This document shows, in pieces, positions 11,728 through 22,165 of a DNA stretch of 64,000 bases; the stretch's first letter is position 1, and each line of letters opens with the position of its first letter. Position numbers and translations under genes: made by a program. Origin of the DNA: Rhodoluna sp. (GTDB lineage Bacteria > Actinomycetota > Actinomycetes > Actinomycetales > Microbacteriaceae); contig JAHEDR010000001.1 in NCBI GenBank assembly GCA_024641095.1, positions 1 to 64,000 on the forward strand, read 5' to 3'. The notes beneath the pieces were generated by a model that saw only the letters and a program-made list of their open reading frames with translations, was not told where the DNA came from and did no database searches.

Positions 11728-11729
11728 TA

Positions 11730-12311
11730 ATGGCTACTTCTAAGACTCCAGCAAAGGCACTTCCTCGCCTAAAGGCAAAGTACCGCGCAGACATCGCAGC
11801 TGCTCTGGCAACTGAGTTCGGTTTCAAGAACCCACACCAGATCCCAAACCTAACCAAGATTGTTGTAAACATGGGTGTTGGTGACGCTGCCAAGGATGGC
11901 AAGCTAATCGACGGCGCAATCCGCGACCTAACTGCAATCACCGGTCAGAAGCCTCAGGTTAACTTGGCTCGCAAGTCAATTGCGCAGTTCAAGCTTCGTG
12001 AAGGTCAGGCAATTGGTGCACACGTTACCCTTCGTGGTGACCGTATGTGGGAATTCCTAGACCGTCTATTGAACCTAGCTCTTCCTCGCGTTCGCGACTT
12101 CCGCGGCTTGAGCGACAAGCAGTTCGATGGCAACGGAAACTACACCTTTGGTCTACAGGAGCAGACACTGTTCCACGAAATCGACCAGGACAAGGCAGAC
12201 CGCGCACGCGGTATGGACATCACAGTTGTGACCACTGCTAAGACCAACGATGAAGGCCGTGCGCTACTAAAGGCACTTGGTTTCCCATTCAGAACTGACG
12301 ACGCAAAATAA
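11730..12311 (+). CDS. rplE: 50S ribosomal protein L5
   Basis: [42 protein letters not shown]. Confidence 0.98.
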   Translation: MATSKTPAKALPRLKAKYRADIAAALATEFGFKNPHQIPNLTKIVVNMGVGDAAKDGKLIDGAIRDLTAITGQKPQVNLARKSIAQFKLREGQAIGAHVTLRGDRMWEFLDRLLNLALPRVRDFRGLSDKQFDGNGNYTFGLQEQTLFHEIDQDKADRARGMDITVVTTAKTNDEGRALLKALGFPFRTDDAK

Positions 12312-12326
12312 AACCCTAAATCGGGA

Positions 12327-12359
12327 AGGTCCGGCCGCTTGTAAACGAGACGGATACCT
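12327..12359 (+). promoter_or_regulatory. Two-tier hairpin in the rplE-rpsH spacer (candidate autoregulatory site)
   Basis: AGGTCCG-gccg-CTTG-TAAA-CGAG-a-CGG(AT)ACCT: outer stem with 2-nt bulge plus an inner 4-bp stem. Confidence 0.4.
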
Positions 12360-12379
12360 CCGAAGAAAGCAGTAAAACA

Positions 12380-12778
12380 ATGACAATGACAGATCCGGTT
12401 GCAGATTTTCTGACCCGGCTGCGCAACGCAAACTCTGCGTACCACGAGACCGTTAGCCTGCCTTACAGCAAGCTAAAGGCAAACATCGCAGAGATCCTCA
12501 AGTCTGAGGGTTATGTTGCAGCAATCAAGGTAGAAGATGCAGAAGTAGGTAAGACACTTACTATCGATCTAAAGTACGGCCCAAACCGCGAGCGTTCACT
12601 TGCTGGTATCAAGCGCGTATCAAAGCCAGGTCTTCGTGTTTACGCGAAGTCAACAGAGCTTCCTCGTGTACTTGGTGGATTGGGTATCGCTATCCTGTCA
12701 ACTTCATCAGGTCTACTAACTGACCGTCAGGCTGCCAAGAAAGGAGTAGGTGGGGAAGTCCTTGCCTACGTTTGGTAA
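12380..12778 (+). CDS. rpsH: 30S ribosomal protein S8
   Basis: [43 protein letters not shown]. Confidence 0.98.
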   Translation: MTMTDPVADFLTRLRNANSAYHETVSLPYSKLKANIAEILKSEGYVAAIKVEDAEVGKTLTIDLKYGPNRERSLAGIKRVSKPGLRVYAKSTELPRVLGGLGIAILSTSSGLLTDRQAAKKGVGGEVLAYVW

Positions 12779-12784
12779 TCACAC

Positions 12785-13321
12785 ATGTCACGTATTGGTA
12801 GATTGCCGATTCCGGTTCCAGCCGGCGTCGAGGTAAAAATTAATGGTTCATCAGTTGAGGTAAAGGGTCCTAAGGGAACCTTGACTCACGAAGTGCCAGC
12901 TCCGATCACAATTGCACTTGAGGAAAACTCAATCATTGTTACCCGTCCAGACGACGAGCGTGTTTCACGTTCTCTTCACGGTCTAACACGCACACTGATC
13001 GCTAACAACATTGAAGGTGTAACCGCTGGTTTCACCAAGGGGATCGAAATTGTAGGTACCGGTTACCGTGTAACTGCAAAGGGTTCAGACCTAGAGTTCG
13101 CTCTTGGTTACTCACACCCAATCGTTATCCAGCCACCTGCAGGTATCTCATTTGCAGTTGAGGGTAACACCAAGGTCACCGTTTCAGGTATCAACAAGCA
13201 AGCCGTTGGTGAGATGGCTGCTAACTTGCGCAAGCTTCGCAAGCCAGAGCCATACAAGGGCAAGGGTGTTCGTTACGCTGGCGAAGTTATTCGTCGCAAG
13301 GCCGGAAAGTCAGGTAAGTAA
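12785..13321 (+). CDS. rplF: 50S ribosomal protein L6
   Basis: [58 protein letters not shown]. Confidence 0.98.
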   Translation: MSRIGRLPIPVPAGVEVKINGSSVEVKGPKGTLTHEVPAPITIALEENSIIVTRPDDERVSRSLHGLTRTLIANNIEGVTAGFTKGIEIVGTGYRVTAKGSDLEFALGYSHPIVIQPPAGISFAVEGNTKVTVSGINKQAVGEMAANLRKLRKPEPYKGKGVRYAGEVIRRKAGKSGK

Positions 13322-13323
13322 TC

Positions 13324-13701
13324 ATGGGTCTAATTCCTAAGACTCGCGGCAAGAGCAAGTCAGCCGCTCGTGGTCGTCGCCACCTACGCCTTCGCAAGAA
13401 GATTACCGGTGACGCACTTCGTCCTCGTCTAGTTGTAACTCGTTCAGCACGTCACGTATTCGTTCAGGTAGTAGACGACACCAAGGGCATCACCCTGGCA
13501 TCGGCTTCAACCATGGAAGCAGAAATGCGTAAGTCATCTGACGACAAGTCAGCAAAGTCAAAGGCTGTTGGTCTACTTATCGCCGAGCGCGCTAAGAAGG
13601 CTGGAGTTTCTGAGGTTGTATTCGACCGCGGCGGTAACAAGTACGCAGGTCGTGTAGCAGCTATCGCTGACGGCGCACGTGAAGGCGGGTTGGTTCTCTA
13701 A
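13324..13701 (+). CDS. rplR: 50S ribosomal protein L18
   Basis: [40 protein letters not shown]. Confidence 0.97.
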   Translation: MGLIPKTRGKSKSAARGRRHLRLRKKITGDALRPRLVVTRSARHVFVQVVDDTKGITLASASTMEAEMRKSSDDKSAKSKAVGLLIAERAKKAGVSEVVFDRGGNKYAGRVAAIADGAREGGLVL

Positions 13702-14363
13702 TGTCTGAAAACAAGGAGCAAACAGTGTCAACTGAGACAACTGGAGCAGCATCAACTGTTGTTGAGGCTACAGAAACCAACGAGCGCGACGCACGTCGTG
13801 GTTCACGCGAGCGTGCACCACGCAACGACCGTCGTGAGCGCGAAACCGAGAAGAGCCCGTTCCTAGAGCGCGTTGTTACTATCAACCGTGTTTCTAAGGT
13901 TGTAAAGGGTGGACGTCGTTTCAGCTTTACAGCTCTAGTAGTTGTTGGTGACGGTAACGGTCTAGTTGGCGTTGGCTACGGAAAGTCAAAAGAAGTTCCA
14001 TCAGCTATTGCTAAGGGTGTAGAAGAAGCAAAGAAGAACTTCTTCCGCGTTCCTCGCATTGGTAGCACCATTCCTCACCCAGTTCAGGGCGAGGCAGCTG
14101 CTGGTGTTGTACTTCTTCGTCCTGCAGCAGCGGGTACTGGTGTTATCGCCGGTGGTCCTGTTCGTGCAGTACTTGAGTGTGCTGGAGTTCACGATGTACT
14201 TTCAAAGTCATTGGGATCTTCAAACACCATCAACATCGTTCACGCCACAATTGAGGCACTGCGTCAGCTCGAAGAGCCAGCAGCAGTTGCAGCACGTCGT
14301 GGCCTATCGCTAGAAGAAGTTGCTCCGGCAGGTCTTCTTCGTCAGCAGAAGGCTGGTGCATAA
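13701..14363 (+). CDS. rpsE: 30S ribosomal protein S5 with N-terminal extension
   Basis: [50 protein letters not shown]. Confidence 0.97.
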   Translation: MSENKEQTVSTETTGAASTVVEATETNERDARRGSRERAPRNDRRERETEKSPFLERVVTINRVSKVVKGGRRFSFTALVVVGDGNGLVGVGYGKSKEVPSAIAKGVEEAKKNFFRVPRIGSTIPHPVQGEAAAGVVLLRPAAAGTGVIAGGPVRAVLECAGVHDVLSKSLGSSNTINIVHATIEALRQLEEPAAVAARRGLSLEEVAPAGLLRQQKAGA

Positions 14364-14548
14364 TGGCAACTCGCCTAAAGGTAACCCAGATCAAGAGCTC
14401 AATTGGCAACAAGCCAAACCAGCGCGAGACCCTTCGCACTCTAGGACTTAAGCGAATTGGCGACATCATCGTCAAGGAAGACTCAAAGTCTGTGCGCGGC
14501 ATGGTTAGCACTGTTGCTCACCTAGTAAAGGTTGAGGAGATCAACTAA
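14363..14548 (+). CDS. rpmD: 50S ribosomal protein L30
   Basis: [30 protein letters not shown]. Confidence 0.97.
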   Translation: MATRLKVTQIKSSIGNKPNQRETLRTLGLKRIGDIIVKEDSKSVRGMVSTVAHLVKVEEIN

Positions 14549-15162
14549 TGGCAGACGAAAAAACTACAGCTGCGGCTAAAAAGCCTGCTACTGCAAAAGC
14601 TGCACCAGCTAAGGCTGCTGCTCCTAAGGCTGCAAAGACCGAAGAGTCAGAAGCAAAGGCACCTGCAAAGACTGCTGCTGCGAAGGCTCCAGCAAAGAAG
14701 GCTGCAAACCCTGCTGCTGAGAAGTCATCTGTTCTAAAGCTTCACCACTTGCGTCCGGCTCCGGGCTCAAAGAAGGACCGCATTCGTGTTGGTCGTGGTG
14801 AGGGTTCAAAGGGTAAGACTTCAGGTCGTGGTACCAAGGGTACAAAGGCTCGTTACCAGGTTCGCCCAGGCTTCGAAGGTGGTGGTGTTCGTCTAGTAAT
14901 GCGTACTCCAAAGCTTCGTGGTTTCAAGAACCCATTCCGCGTTGAGTACCAGGTAGTTAACGTAGAGACTCTTGCTGAGCTTTTCCCAGCAGGTGGAAAC
15001 GTGACTGTTGCTGATCTAGTAGCTAAGGGTGCAGTTCGCAAGAACGAGCCTGTGAAGGTACTGGGTAACGGCGACATCGCTGTTAAACTCAATGTCACAG
15101 TCGACAAGGTATCTGAGTCTGCAAAGGCAAAGATCGTCGCTGCTGGCGGATCAGTTAACTAA
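14548..15162 (+). CDS. rplO: 50S ribosomal protein L15 with long Ala/Lys/Pro-rich N-terminal extension
   Basis: [40 protein letters not shown] preceded by about 60 low-complexity residues. Confidence 0.96.
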   Translation: MADEKTTAAAKKPATAKAAPAKAAAPKAAKTEESEAKAPAKTAAAKAPAKKAANPAAEKSSVLKLHHLRPAPGSKKDRIRVGRGEGSKGKTSGRGTKGTKARYQVRPGFEGGGVRLVMRTPKLRGFKNPFRVEYQVVNVETLAELFPAGGNVTVADLVAKGAVRKNEPVKVLGNGDIAVKLNVTVDKVSESAKAKIVAAGGSVN

Positions 15163-15181
15163 TTAACTAGGGGACGAAATT

Positions 15182-16495
15182 TTGATTAGCGCTATTGTTC
15201 GTGCATTCCGCACTCCGGATCTACGAAACAAGCTTGCGTTTACGCTTGCGATCGTTGCCATTTTCCGTTTGGGCTCGTTTATTCCTGCTCCATTCGTTGA
15301 CTATGGCAACGTTCAAAAGTGTCTTGCACAGACCCAGAACACCTCAGGCCTTTACGAACTTGTAAACCTGTTCTCTGGTGGCGCTCTTCTACAGCTTTCA
15401 ATCTTTGCGCTGGGCATCATGCCTTACATCACCGCATCCATCATCACCCAGCTACTTCGCGTTGTAATTCCTCGCTTCGAGACCCTTTATAAAGAAGGTG
15501 CTGCAGGTCAGGCAACTCTTACTCAGTACACTCGCTACCTAACCATTGCTCTTGGTGTTCTTCAGTCAACAACTTTGATTGCTGTTGCTCGCCAGGGTGC
15601 GCTGTTTGGTGCCGACTGTGTTCTTCCAATCCTTACCGACTCATCACCTATCGCGGTTACTCTCATGGTTATCACCATGACTGCAGGTACCGGTCTGATC
15701 ATGTGGATGGGTGAGCTTATTACTGAGCGCGGTGTAGGTAACGGTATGTCACTACTTATCTTCACCTCAATCGCTGCAAAGTTCCCGTCATCATTGGCCA
15801 GCATCGCAGAGACCAAGAGCATCGAAACTCTTTTGATCGTGATTGCTATTGGTGTTGTTGTAGTTGGTCTGGTTATTTTGGTTGAGCAGTCACAGCGCCG
15901 CATTCCGGTGCAGTACGCAAAGCGCATGGTTGGACGCCGCACTTACGGTGGCCAGAGCACTTACATTCCAATCAAGGTAAACATGGCTGGTGTTGTTCCA
16001 GTTATCTTTGCTTCTTCACTTCTTTACTTGCCAGCGCTGATTGCTCAGTTCAACCAGCCAGACGCTAACGGTCAGGTTGCCGGTTGGGTTACTTGGGTTT
16101 CTACCTACCTAACCAAGGGTGACCACCCGCTATACATGGCAATGTACTTCTTGCTAATTCTTGGTTTCACCTACTTCTATGTAGCAATTACCTTCAACCC
16201 TGAAGAAGTTGCAGACAACATGAAGCAGTACGGTGGTTTCGTTCCTGGTATTCGTGCCGGTCGCCCAACCATGGAATTCCTTGAGTTTGTTCTTTCACGC
16301 ATCACCTTCGCAGGTGCAATCTACCTAGGTCTCATTGCTTTGATTCCATTGGTTGCATTCTCTGCAATTGGTGCAAACCAGAACTTCCCATTCGGTGGAA
16401 CTTCAATCCTGATCATCGTGGGTGTTGGTCTTGACACAGTCAAGCAAATCAACGCACAGATGCAGCAGCGTAACTACGAAGGTCTACTAAAGTGA
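15182..16495 (+). CDS. secY: Preprotein translocase subunit SecY
   Basis: [29 protein letters not shown] and multi-TM pattern; TTG start. Confidence 0.97.
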   Translation: MISAIVRAFRTPDLRNKLAFTLAIVAIFRLGSFIPAPFVDYGNVQKCLAQTQNTSGLYELVNLFSGGALLQLSIFALGIMPYITASIITQLLRVVIPRFETLYKEGAAGQATLTQYTRYLTIALGVLQSTTLIAVARQGALFGADCVLPILTDSSPIAVTLMVITMTAGTGLIMWMGELITERGVGNGMSLLIFTSIAAKFPSSLASIAETKSIETLLIVIAIGVVVVGLVILVEQSQRRIPVQYAKRMVGRRTYGGQSTYIPIKVNMAGVVPVIFASSLLYLPALIAQFNQPDANGQVAGWVTWVSTYLTKGDHPLYMAMYFLLILGFTYFYVAITFNPEEVADNMKQYGGFVPGIRAGRPTMEFLEFVLSRITFAGAIYLGLIALIPLVAFSAIGANQNFPFGGTSILIIVGVGLDTVKQINAQMQQRNYEGLLK

Positions 16496-17073
16496 TCCGC
16501 CTACTCTTGATTGGCGCCCCAGGTGCCGGCAAGGGTACCCAGGCAGAAAAACTTTCAGCTGCCTACAAGATCCCTGCAATCTCAACCGGAGACATCTTTC
16601 GTCACAACGTAAAGAATGAAACCGAGCTTGGCAAGCAGGCTAAGGCATTCATGGATCGCGGCGAGTACGTGCCAGATTCTCTAACCAACGATTTAGTTCG
16701 CGACCGCCTTTCACAGGCTGATGCAAAAGATGGTTTCCTACTTGACGGTTACCCTCGCACTGCAGAGCAGGTTGTAGAGCTAGACAGCATTCTTGAATCG
16801 GCAGGCACCAAGCTTGACGTTGTTGTGCAGTTGACTGCAGACACCGACGAAGTTGTGCGTCGTCTTTTGAACCGCGCAATTGAGCAGGGTCGCGCCGACG
16901 ACACCGAAGACGTAATCCGTCGTCGCCTCGAAGTTTACGAAGAGCAGACCGCTCCACTTACCTCGGTTTACGCATCACGCGGACTCTTGGTTACCGTTGA
17001 CGGTCTTGGCGAAGTTGAAGAAGTTACCGGCCGCATTCTTGAGGCCCTTTCTGCACGCACCTCTTCAAACTAA
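16492..17073 (+). CDS. adk: Adenylate kinase
   Basis: [34 protein letters not shown] start with 4-bp overlap of the secY stop. Confidence 0.97.
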   Translation: MIRLLLIGAPGAGKGTQAEKLSAAYKIPAISTGDIFRHNVKNETELGKQAKAFMDRGEYVPDSLTNDLVRDRLSQADAKDGFLLDGYPRTAEQVVELDSILESAGTKLDVVVQLTADTDEVVRRLLNRAIEQGRADDTEDVIRRRLEVYEEQTAPLTSVYASRGLLVTVDGLGEVEEVTGRILEALSARTSSN

Positions 17074-17103
17074 TTAGCCGATTATTTCACTGGGCTAAAT
17101 AAG

Positions 17104-17952
17104 ATGTCACGTCATGGCTTTGAGCTAAAGACCAACGAACAAATCATTTTGATGCGCGAGGCTGGCCTTGCCACCGCCGCAGCACTTGATGCAGTTCGTG
17201 CCGCAATCAAACCAGGCATCTCAACCCTCGAGCTAGACAAAATTGCCGACGACACCATCAACTCACTTGGTGGTCACTCAAACTTCCAATTGGTGCCCGG
17301 CTACAGCCACACAATTTGTGCCTCAATCAACGACGAGGTAGTTCACGGCATTCCAGCGGTGAATCGCATTCTTCAGGCCGGCGATATTGTGTCAATTGAC
17401 TGCGGCGCCGAAATTGGCGAGTGGAACGGTGACAGCGCAATCACCGTAATCGTGCCAGGCGAAGCCAACACCGATGTCCTAACCCGGCGCCAAAAGCTTT
17501 CCGCCGTAACCGAGGGTTCACTTTGGGCCGGAATTGCTGCTTTGGCCAAGGCCAAGCACCTAAACCAGGTGGGCGAGGCAATTCAGAGCTATATCGAGGC
17601 CCAGGGTCAAAAAGACGGCATCGACTACGGAATTCTTGAAGAATACGTGGGCCACGGAATTGGCCGCTCAATGCACGAGGATCCACCGGTTTACAACTAT
17701 CGGGTTCGCGGAAATGGGCCAAAGGTAGTGCCTGGCCTGGTTGTGGCAATTGAGCCAATGGTTACCGCCGGATCTGCAATTACCAAGGTTTTGGGCGACG
17801 GCTGGACCGTTTCCACCAAAGATGCCTCAGATGCCAGCCACTGGGAGCACTCAGTTGCAGTTCACGAGGGCGGAATCTGGGTTTTGACCGCGGTCGATGG
17901 GGGAGCAGCAGGACTTGCCCCATTTGGTGTGGTTCCAAAGCCACTGATCTAG
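17104..17952 (+). CDS. map: Type I methionine aminopeptidase
   Basis: GHSNFQLVPGYSHTICASINDEVVHGIP, SIDCGAEIGEWNGDSAIT, GHGIGRSMHEDPPVYNY. Confidence 0.95.
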   Translation: MSRHGFELKTNEQIILMREAGLATAAALDAVRAAIKPGISTLELDKIADDTINSLGGHSNFQLVPGYSHTICASINDEVVHGIPAVNRILQAGDIVSIDCGAEIGEWNGDSAITVIVPGEANTDVLTRRQKLSAVTEGSLWAGIAALAKAKHLNQVGEAIQSYIEAQGQKDGIDYGILEEYVGHGIGRSMHEDPPVYNYRVRGNGPKVVPGLVVAIEPMVTAGSAITKVLGDGWTVSTKDASDASHWEHSVAVHEGGIWVLTAVDGGAAGLAPFGVVPKPLI

Positions 17953-18095
17953 GCCATTTCGGCAAAATCTCGACTAGCATTTTCCAGCCTTTTTCCGTAG
18001 GATTGGAACTCGGTGTTTCTAACCGCAAATCCCACCTTTTAGGTCTGGTTTTTTGCGTGCCATTCACCAAAAAACTTGAAGTAGATAAGTGAGTT

Positions 18096-18317
18096 ATGGC
18101 CAGTAAAGACGGTGTCATCGAGATCGAAGGTTCGGTCGTCGAAGCTCTACCAAACGCGTTTTTTCGCGTGGAACTAGACAACGGTCACAAGGTACTAGCC
18201 CACATCTCAGGCAAGATGCGCCAGCACTACATCCGTATCCTCCCAGAGGACCGCGTGATTGTGGAGTTGAGCACCTACGACCTGAGCCGTGGTCGCATCA
18301 TTTATCGCTACAAATAA
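18096..18317 (+). CDS. infA: Translation initiation factor IF-1
   Basis: [51 protein letters not shown]. Confidence 0.98.
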   Translation: MASKDGVIEIEGSVVEALPNAFFRVELDNGHKVLAHISGKMRQHYIRILPEDRVIVELSTYDLSRGRIIYRYK

Positions 18318-18330
18318 AAAGGAAAACATC

Positions 18331-18444
18331 ATGAAGGTTAACCCAAGCGTTAAGAAGATTTGCGACAAGTGCAAAGTCATTCGTCGTCACGGTCGCGTCA
18401 TGATTATCTGTGACAACCCACGTCACAAGCAGCGCCAGGGATAA
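18331..18444 (+). CDS. rpmJ: 50S ribosomal protein L36 (zinc-ligand form), not in the supplied ORF track
   Basis: Manual translation [37 protein letters not shown] with CxxC, C and H ligands; between infA and rpsM. Confidence 0.97.
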   Translation: MKVNPSVKKICDKCKVIRRHGRVMIICDNPRHKQRQG

Positions 18445-18514
18445 TCAGCGACTACTTGCACCAAAAGTTTCAAAGCAAAAATTAAATAGTTTCAAAAAAA
18501 CAAAAGGCATTACA

Positions 18515-18551
18515 AAGTTCTTAGGAACTTCACCTCCGGAGAAGGCCGGAG
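18515..18551 (+). promoter_or_regulatory. Tandem hairpins in the rpsM leader
   Basis: AAGTTC-TTAG-GAACTT (18515-18530) and CTCCGG-AGAAGG-CCGGAG (18534-18551), both perfect 6-bp stems. Confidence 0.45.
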
Positions 18552-18609
18552 CCCAATCGTGAGATTCGGATGTGATGCTGCAGACCTTCATAAAACAAGG
18601 AGAAATCCC

Positions 18610-18987
18610 ATGGCACGTGTTGCCGGAGCCGATATTCCGGACGCGAAGCGCGTCGAAATCGCACTTACCTACATCTACGGCATTGGCCGTACTCGCTCAG
18701 TACAGATCTTGACTGAGACAAAAGTTGACAAGAACATCCGCGTAAAAGACCTAACCGACGATCAGCTGGTTGCAATTCGTGACCACATCGAAGGTAACTT
18801 CAAGGTCGAGGGTGACCTCCGCCGTGATGTTGCAGCAGACATTCGCCGCAAGGTTGAGATTGGTTCATACGAGGGTATCCGCCACCGTAAGGGTCTTCCA
18901 GTTCGTGGCCAGCGCACCAAGACAAACGCACGTACTCGCAAGGGTCCAAAGCGTACCGTAGCCGGCAAGAAGAAGGCTGCTCGTTAA
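18610..18987 (+). CDS. rpsM: 30S ribosomal protein S13
   Basis: [30 protein letters not shown]; start at internal Met 18610. Confidence 0.98.
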   Translation: MARVAGADIPDAKRVEIALTYIYGIGRTRSVQILTETKVDKNIRVKDLTDDQLVAIRDHIEGNFKVEGDLRRDVAADIRRKVEIGSYEGIRHRKGLPVRGQRTKTNARTRKGPKRTVAGKKKAAR

Positions 18988-19027
18988 TCGGGCGCCCCAC
19001 AAACTTTAAGAATCTAGGAGAAATCTC

Positions 19028-19432
19028 ATGGCAGCACCTAAGGCAGCAGCGGCAGCCCGCAAGCCTCGTAAAAAAGACAAGAAGAACATCCAGGTTGGAC
19101 AGGCTCACATCAAGTCAACCTTCAACAACACAATCGTTTCGATCACTGACACCACTGGTGCAGTTATCTCATGGTCATCATCTGGTGATGTTGGCTTCAA
19201 GGGTTCACGTAAGTCAACTCCTTTCGCAGCGCAGCTAGCGGCAGAAGCAGCAGCTCGCAAGGCACAGGAGCACGGCCTAAAGAAGGTTGACGTTTTCGTT
19301 AAGGGCCCAGGCTCTGGTCGCGAAACTGCAATCCGTTCACTGCAGGCAGCGGGTCTTGAGGTTGGTTCAATCTCTGACGTGACTCCACAACCTCACAACG
19401 GTTGCCGCCCTCCAAAGCGTCGTCGCGTTTAA
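19028..19432 (+). CDS. rpsK: 30S ribosomal protein S11
   Basis: [46 protein letters not shown]. Confidence 0.98.
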   Translation: MAAPKAAAAARKPRKKDKKNIQVGQAHIKSTFNNTIVSITDTTGAVISWSSSGDVGFKGSRKSTPFAAQLAAEAAARKAQEHGLKKVDVFVKGPGSGRETAIRSLQAAGLEVGSISDVTPQPHNGCRPPKRRRV

Positions 19433-19463
19433 TTTCAAAAACTAAGTTTCATCTCGTAACAAA

Positions 19464-19521
19464 CCTGAGCAGTGGCCACTGCTTAGGCCCCAACAAATAG
19501 ATATCAAATAGCGGATATCTA
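19464..19521 (+). promoter_or_regulatory. Two strong inverted repeats in the rpsK-rpoA spacer
   Basis: CCTGAGCAGTGG/CCACTGCTTAGG (24-bp near-perfect palindrome, 19464-19487) and TAGATATC-aaatagcg-GATATCTA (perfect 8-bp arms, 19498-19521). Confidence 0.5.
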
Positions 19522-19537
19522 GCTGAAAGGAACCATA

Positions 19538-20530
19538 GTGCTAATTGCACAGCGTCCATCACTTCACGAAGAAGTACTTTCATCAAACCGTTCACGTTTC
19601 TCACTAGAGCCACTTGAGCCAGGTTTTGGTTACACCCTAGGTAACTCACTACGTCGTACCTTGCTTTCATCTATTCCAGGTGCAGCAGTTACAAACATCC
19701 GCATTGAGGGTGTACGTCACGAGTTCAGCACGATCGAGGGTGTTAAGGAAGACGTGACTGAGATCATCTTGAACATCAAGGATCTAGTTGTTTCATCAGA
19801 GCACGACGCACCTGTTGTTGCTCACCTACGCAAGCAGACTGCTGGCGTTGTTACTGCAGCTGACATTCAGGTTCCTGCAGGTGTTGAGGTTCACAACCCA
19901 GAACTTGTTATTGCAACTATCAATGCAAAGGCAAAGTTTGAAGTTGAGCTAACTATTGAGCGTGGCCGTGGCTACGTTCAGGCATCTCAGAACCGCAATC
20001 CAGATGCAGATGCTGGTGTGATTCCGATTGACTCAATCTACTCACCAGTACTAAAGGTTTCTTACCGCGTTGAGGCAACTCGTGCCGGTGAGTTCACTAA
20101 CTTCGACAAGCTAATTGTTGACGTTGAGACCAAGCCATCAATCACTCCTCGCGATGCTGTTGCATCTGCAGGTTCAACTTTGGTTGAGTTGTTCGGTCTT
20201 GCTCGCGAGCTAAACACTGCAGCAGAAGGTATCGAGATCGGCCCAGCACCAGTTGAGGTTGGCCTATCACCAGAGCTTGCAATGCCTATCGAAGACCTGG
20301 ACCTAACCGTCCGTTCATACAACTGCCTAAAGCGTGAGGGCATCAACACTGTGTCAGAGTTAATCGCTCTTTCAGAAGACCAGTTGATGAACATCCGCAA
20401 CTTCGGCAGCAAGTCTGTTGATGAAGTCCGCGACAAGCTGATTTCAATGGGACTTAAGTTCAAGGATGCTGTACCAGGTTTTGACGCAGCGTACTTCAGC
20501 TCGGCATACGACGAGGACGACCAGGCGTAA
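19538..20530 (+). CDS. rpoA: DNA-directed RNA polymerase subunit alpha
   Basis: [57 protein letters not shown] start. Confidence 0.98.
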   Translation: MLIAQRPSLHEEVLSSNRSRFSLEPLEPGFGYTLGNSLRRTLLSSIPGAAVTNIRIEGVRHEFSTIEGVKEDVTEIILNIKDLVVSSEHDAPVVAHLRKQTAGVVTAADIQVPAGVEVHNPELVIATINAKAKFEVELTIERGRGYVQASQNRNPDADAGVIPIDSIYSPVLKVSYRVEATRAGEFTNFDKLIVDVETKPSITPRDAVASAGSTLVELFGLARELNTAAEGIEIGPAPVEVGLSPELAMPIEDLDLTVRSYNCLKREGINTVSELIALSEDQLMNIRNFGSKSVDEVRDKLISMGLKFKDAVPGFDAAYFSSAYDEDDQA

Positions 20531-20568
20531 GCCGCGGGTCTCTCGAGAATTTCTAAGAGGAGAAAAAA

Positions 20569-21123
20569 ATGGCAGCCCCAACTAAAGGCCCACGTCTAGG
20601 TGGCGGACCAGCTCACGAGCGTCTGCTTCTTCGCAACATGGCGACTTCGCTGTTCAAGCACGGCAAGATCACTACAACTGAGACCAAGGCAAAGCGTCTT
20701 CGTCCACTAGCTGAGCGTTTGGTAACTTTCGCAAAGCGTGGCGACCTGCACGCTCGTCGTCGTGTTCTTTCAATGATCACCGACAAGTCTGTTGTACACA
20801 CACTATTCACTGACATTGCACCTCAGGTTGCAGACCGTCAGGGTGGTTACACTCGCATCACCAAGCTCGGTTTCCGTAAGGGTGACAACGCTCCTTTGGC
20901 ACTTATCGAGCTTGTTCTTGAGCCAGTGAACCCAAAGGCAGTTTCAAAGAAGCCAAAGCTAGAGAACACAGTTAAGGCAACAGCTGTTGCTGCTCCTGTT
21001 GTTGAAGAAGTTGCGGCAGAAGAAGTTGCAGTTGAAGCAGCAGTTGAGGCTCCTGCGGAAGCAGTTGTTGAAGTTGCAGCTGAGGCTCCAGCTGAGACTC
21101 CAGAAGCAACTCCAGAGGCTTAA
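20569..21123 (+). CDS. rplQ: 50S ribosomal protein L17 with acidic Ala/Glu-rich C-terminal tail
   Basis: [47 protein letters not shown]; tail [34 protein letters not shown]. Confidence 0.97.
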   Translation: MAAPTKGPRLGGGPAHERLLLRNMATSLFKHGKITTTETKAKRLRPLAERLVTFAKRGDLHARRRVLSMITDKSVVHTLFTDIAPQVADRQGGYTRITKLGFRKGDNAPLALIELVLEPVNPKAVSKKPKLENTVKATAVAAPVVEEVAAEEVAVEAAVEAPAEAVVEVAAEAPAETPEATPEA

Positions 21124-21145
21124 TCCTCTAAACATCTCCTGAATC

Positions 21146-22012
21146 ATGAGTAAACCCGTCGACCCATCGGTTGACGGGTTTACTCGTTACAGAATTGATC
21201 TGGCCTACGACGGCACCGATTACTGGGGCTTTGCCGCTCAAAAAAAGTTCCGCACCGTTCAGGGTGAGCTGCTCAAGGCACTGACCACGGTTTTTGGAAA
21301 ATCTAAGACCGCATTCGATATGCGAGTTGCCGGACGCACCGATGCCGGAGTGCATGCCACCGCCCAGGTGGTGCACATTGACCTAAACGAAAGGCAGCTG
21401 AAGCGCCTTGGCCGCACCGTTGGCATGATGGGAAGTCTCAACGACCTTCTGCCAGAAGACATTCGCATTCACAATGTCACCGAAGCCCCAGCCGGTTTCG
21501 ATGCCCGATACTCGGCCGCGTACCGCAGGTATCGGTACACAATTGCCGACAAGCTTGCCCCAAAAAACCCGCTTTTGGCCCGTTCAACCCTGTGGATCAA
21601 GCACGAGCTTGACCTGCTAAACATGCAGGCTTCGGCCCTTGGCCTGCTTGGCCTGCACGATTACGCCTCTTTTTGCCGCCCAAAGCTGGGGGCCACCACA
21701 ATTCGCGAGGTTCGCGAGCTAACCGTGCAGCGCAACCCAGACCGCGGAAACGTTATCGAGGTTGAAATCATGGCCGATGCCTTCTGCCACAACATGGTGC
21801 GTGCCATCGTGGGCGCCCTGATTGCGGCCGGGGAGCACAAAACCACACCCGATGGAGTGATTAAGCGCCTGGAAAAGCGCTCCAGAATAGGTTCTTTCAA
21901 GGTCCAGCCGCCTCACGGCCTGACCCTGATTGAGGTGGGGTATCCGCCAAATGATCAGCTAGCTGCCCAGGCCGAAATGGCCAAGAATTTGCGCACGCTA
22001 GACGAGGACTAG
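21146..22012 (+). CDS. truA: tRNA pseudouridine(38-40) synthase TruA
   Basis: YRIDLAYDGTDYWGFAAQ, MRVAGRTDAGVHATAQVVHID, SAAYRRYRYTI. Confidence 0.95.
   Translation: MSKPVDPSVDGFTRYRIDLAYDGTDYWGFAAQKKFRTVQGELLKALTTVFGKSKTAFDMRVAGRTDAGVHATAQVVHIDLNERQLKRLGRTVGMMGSLNDLLPEDIRIHNVTEAPAGFDARYSAAYRRYRYTIADKLAPKNPLLARSTLWIKHELDLLNMQASALGLLGLHDYASFCRPKLGATTIREVRELTVQRNPDRGNVIEVEIMADAFCHNMVRAIVGALIAAGEHKTTPDGVIKRLEKRSRIGSFKVQPPHGLTLIEVGYPPNDQLAAQAEMAKNLRTLDED
21148..21185 (+). terminator. Terminator-like hairpin overlapping the truA start codon and first codons
   Basis: GAGTAAACCCGTCGACC-CATC-GGTTGACGGGTTTACTC: 17 bp, one G.U, tetraloop, no 3' T-run. Confidence 0.55.
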
Positions 22013-22026
22013 TTGAAAACTAGGGT

Positions 22027-22056
22027 TTGACCTACCCGCTATTAGCGGGATAGACT
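22027..22056 (+). promoter_or_regulatory. Candidate promoter of rplM-rpsI with a palindrome in the spacer
   Basis: TTGACC-18 nt-TAGACT; spacer contains CCCGCT-ATT-AGCGGG (22035-22049). Confidence 0.5.
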
Positions 22057-22067
22057 AGACCCTTGGT

Positions 22068-22140
22068 ATTGGCAGTTAGTGCCAATGTGAAAAGTTTGAA
22101 TCCCAAGAAGGCTCTCTTCTAGTGCGGGTTCATTAATCCG
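22068..22140 (+). promoter_or_regulatory. Candidate rplM (L13) leader hairpins
   Basis: ATTGGCA-GTTAG-TGCCAAT (22068-22086) and CGGGTT-CATT-AATCCG (22125-22140) upstream of the GTG start. Confidence 0.4.
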
Positions 22141-22165
22141 ATACAGAAGTAGAAGGCAATTTAAC

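Noticed and set aside
12312-12379. Possible rpsN remnant between rplE and rpsH
   Set aside because: The 68 bp contain no recognisable S14 residues in any frame; treated as a structured spacer instead.
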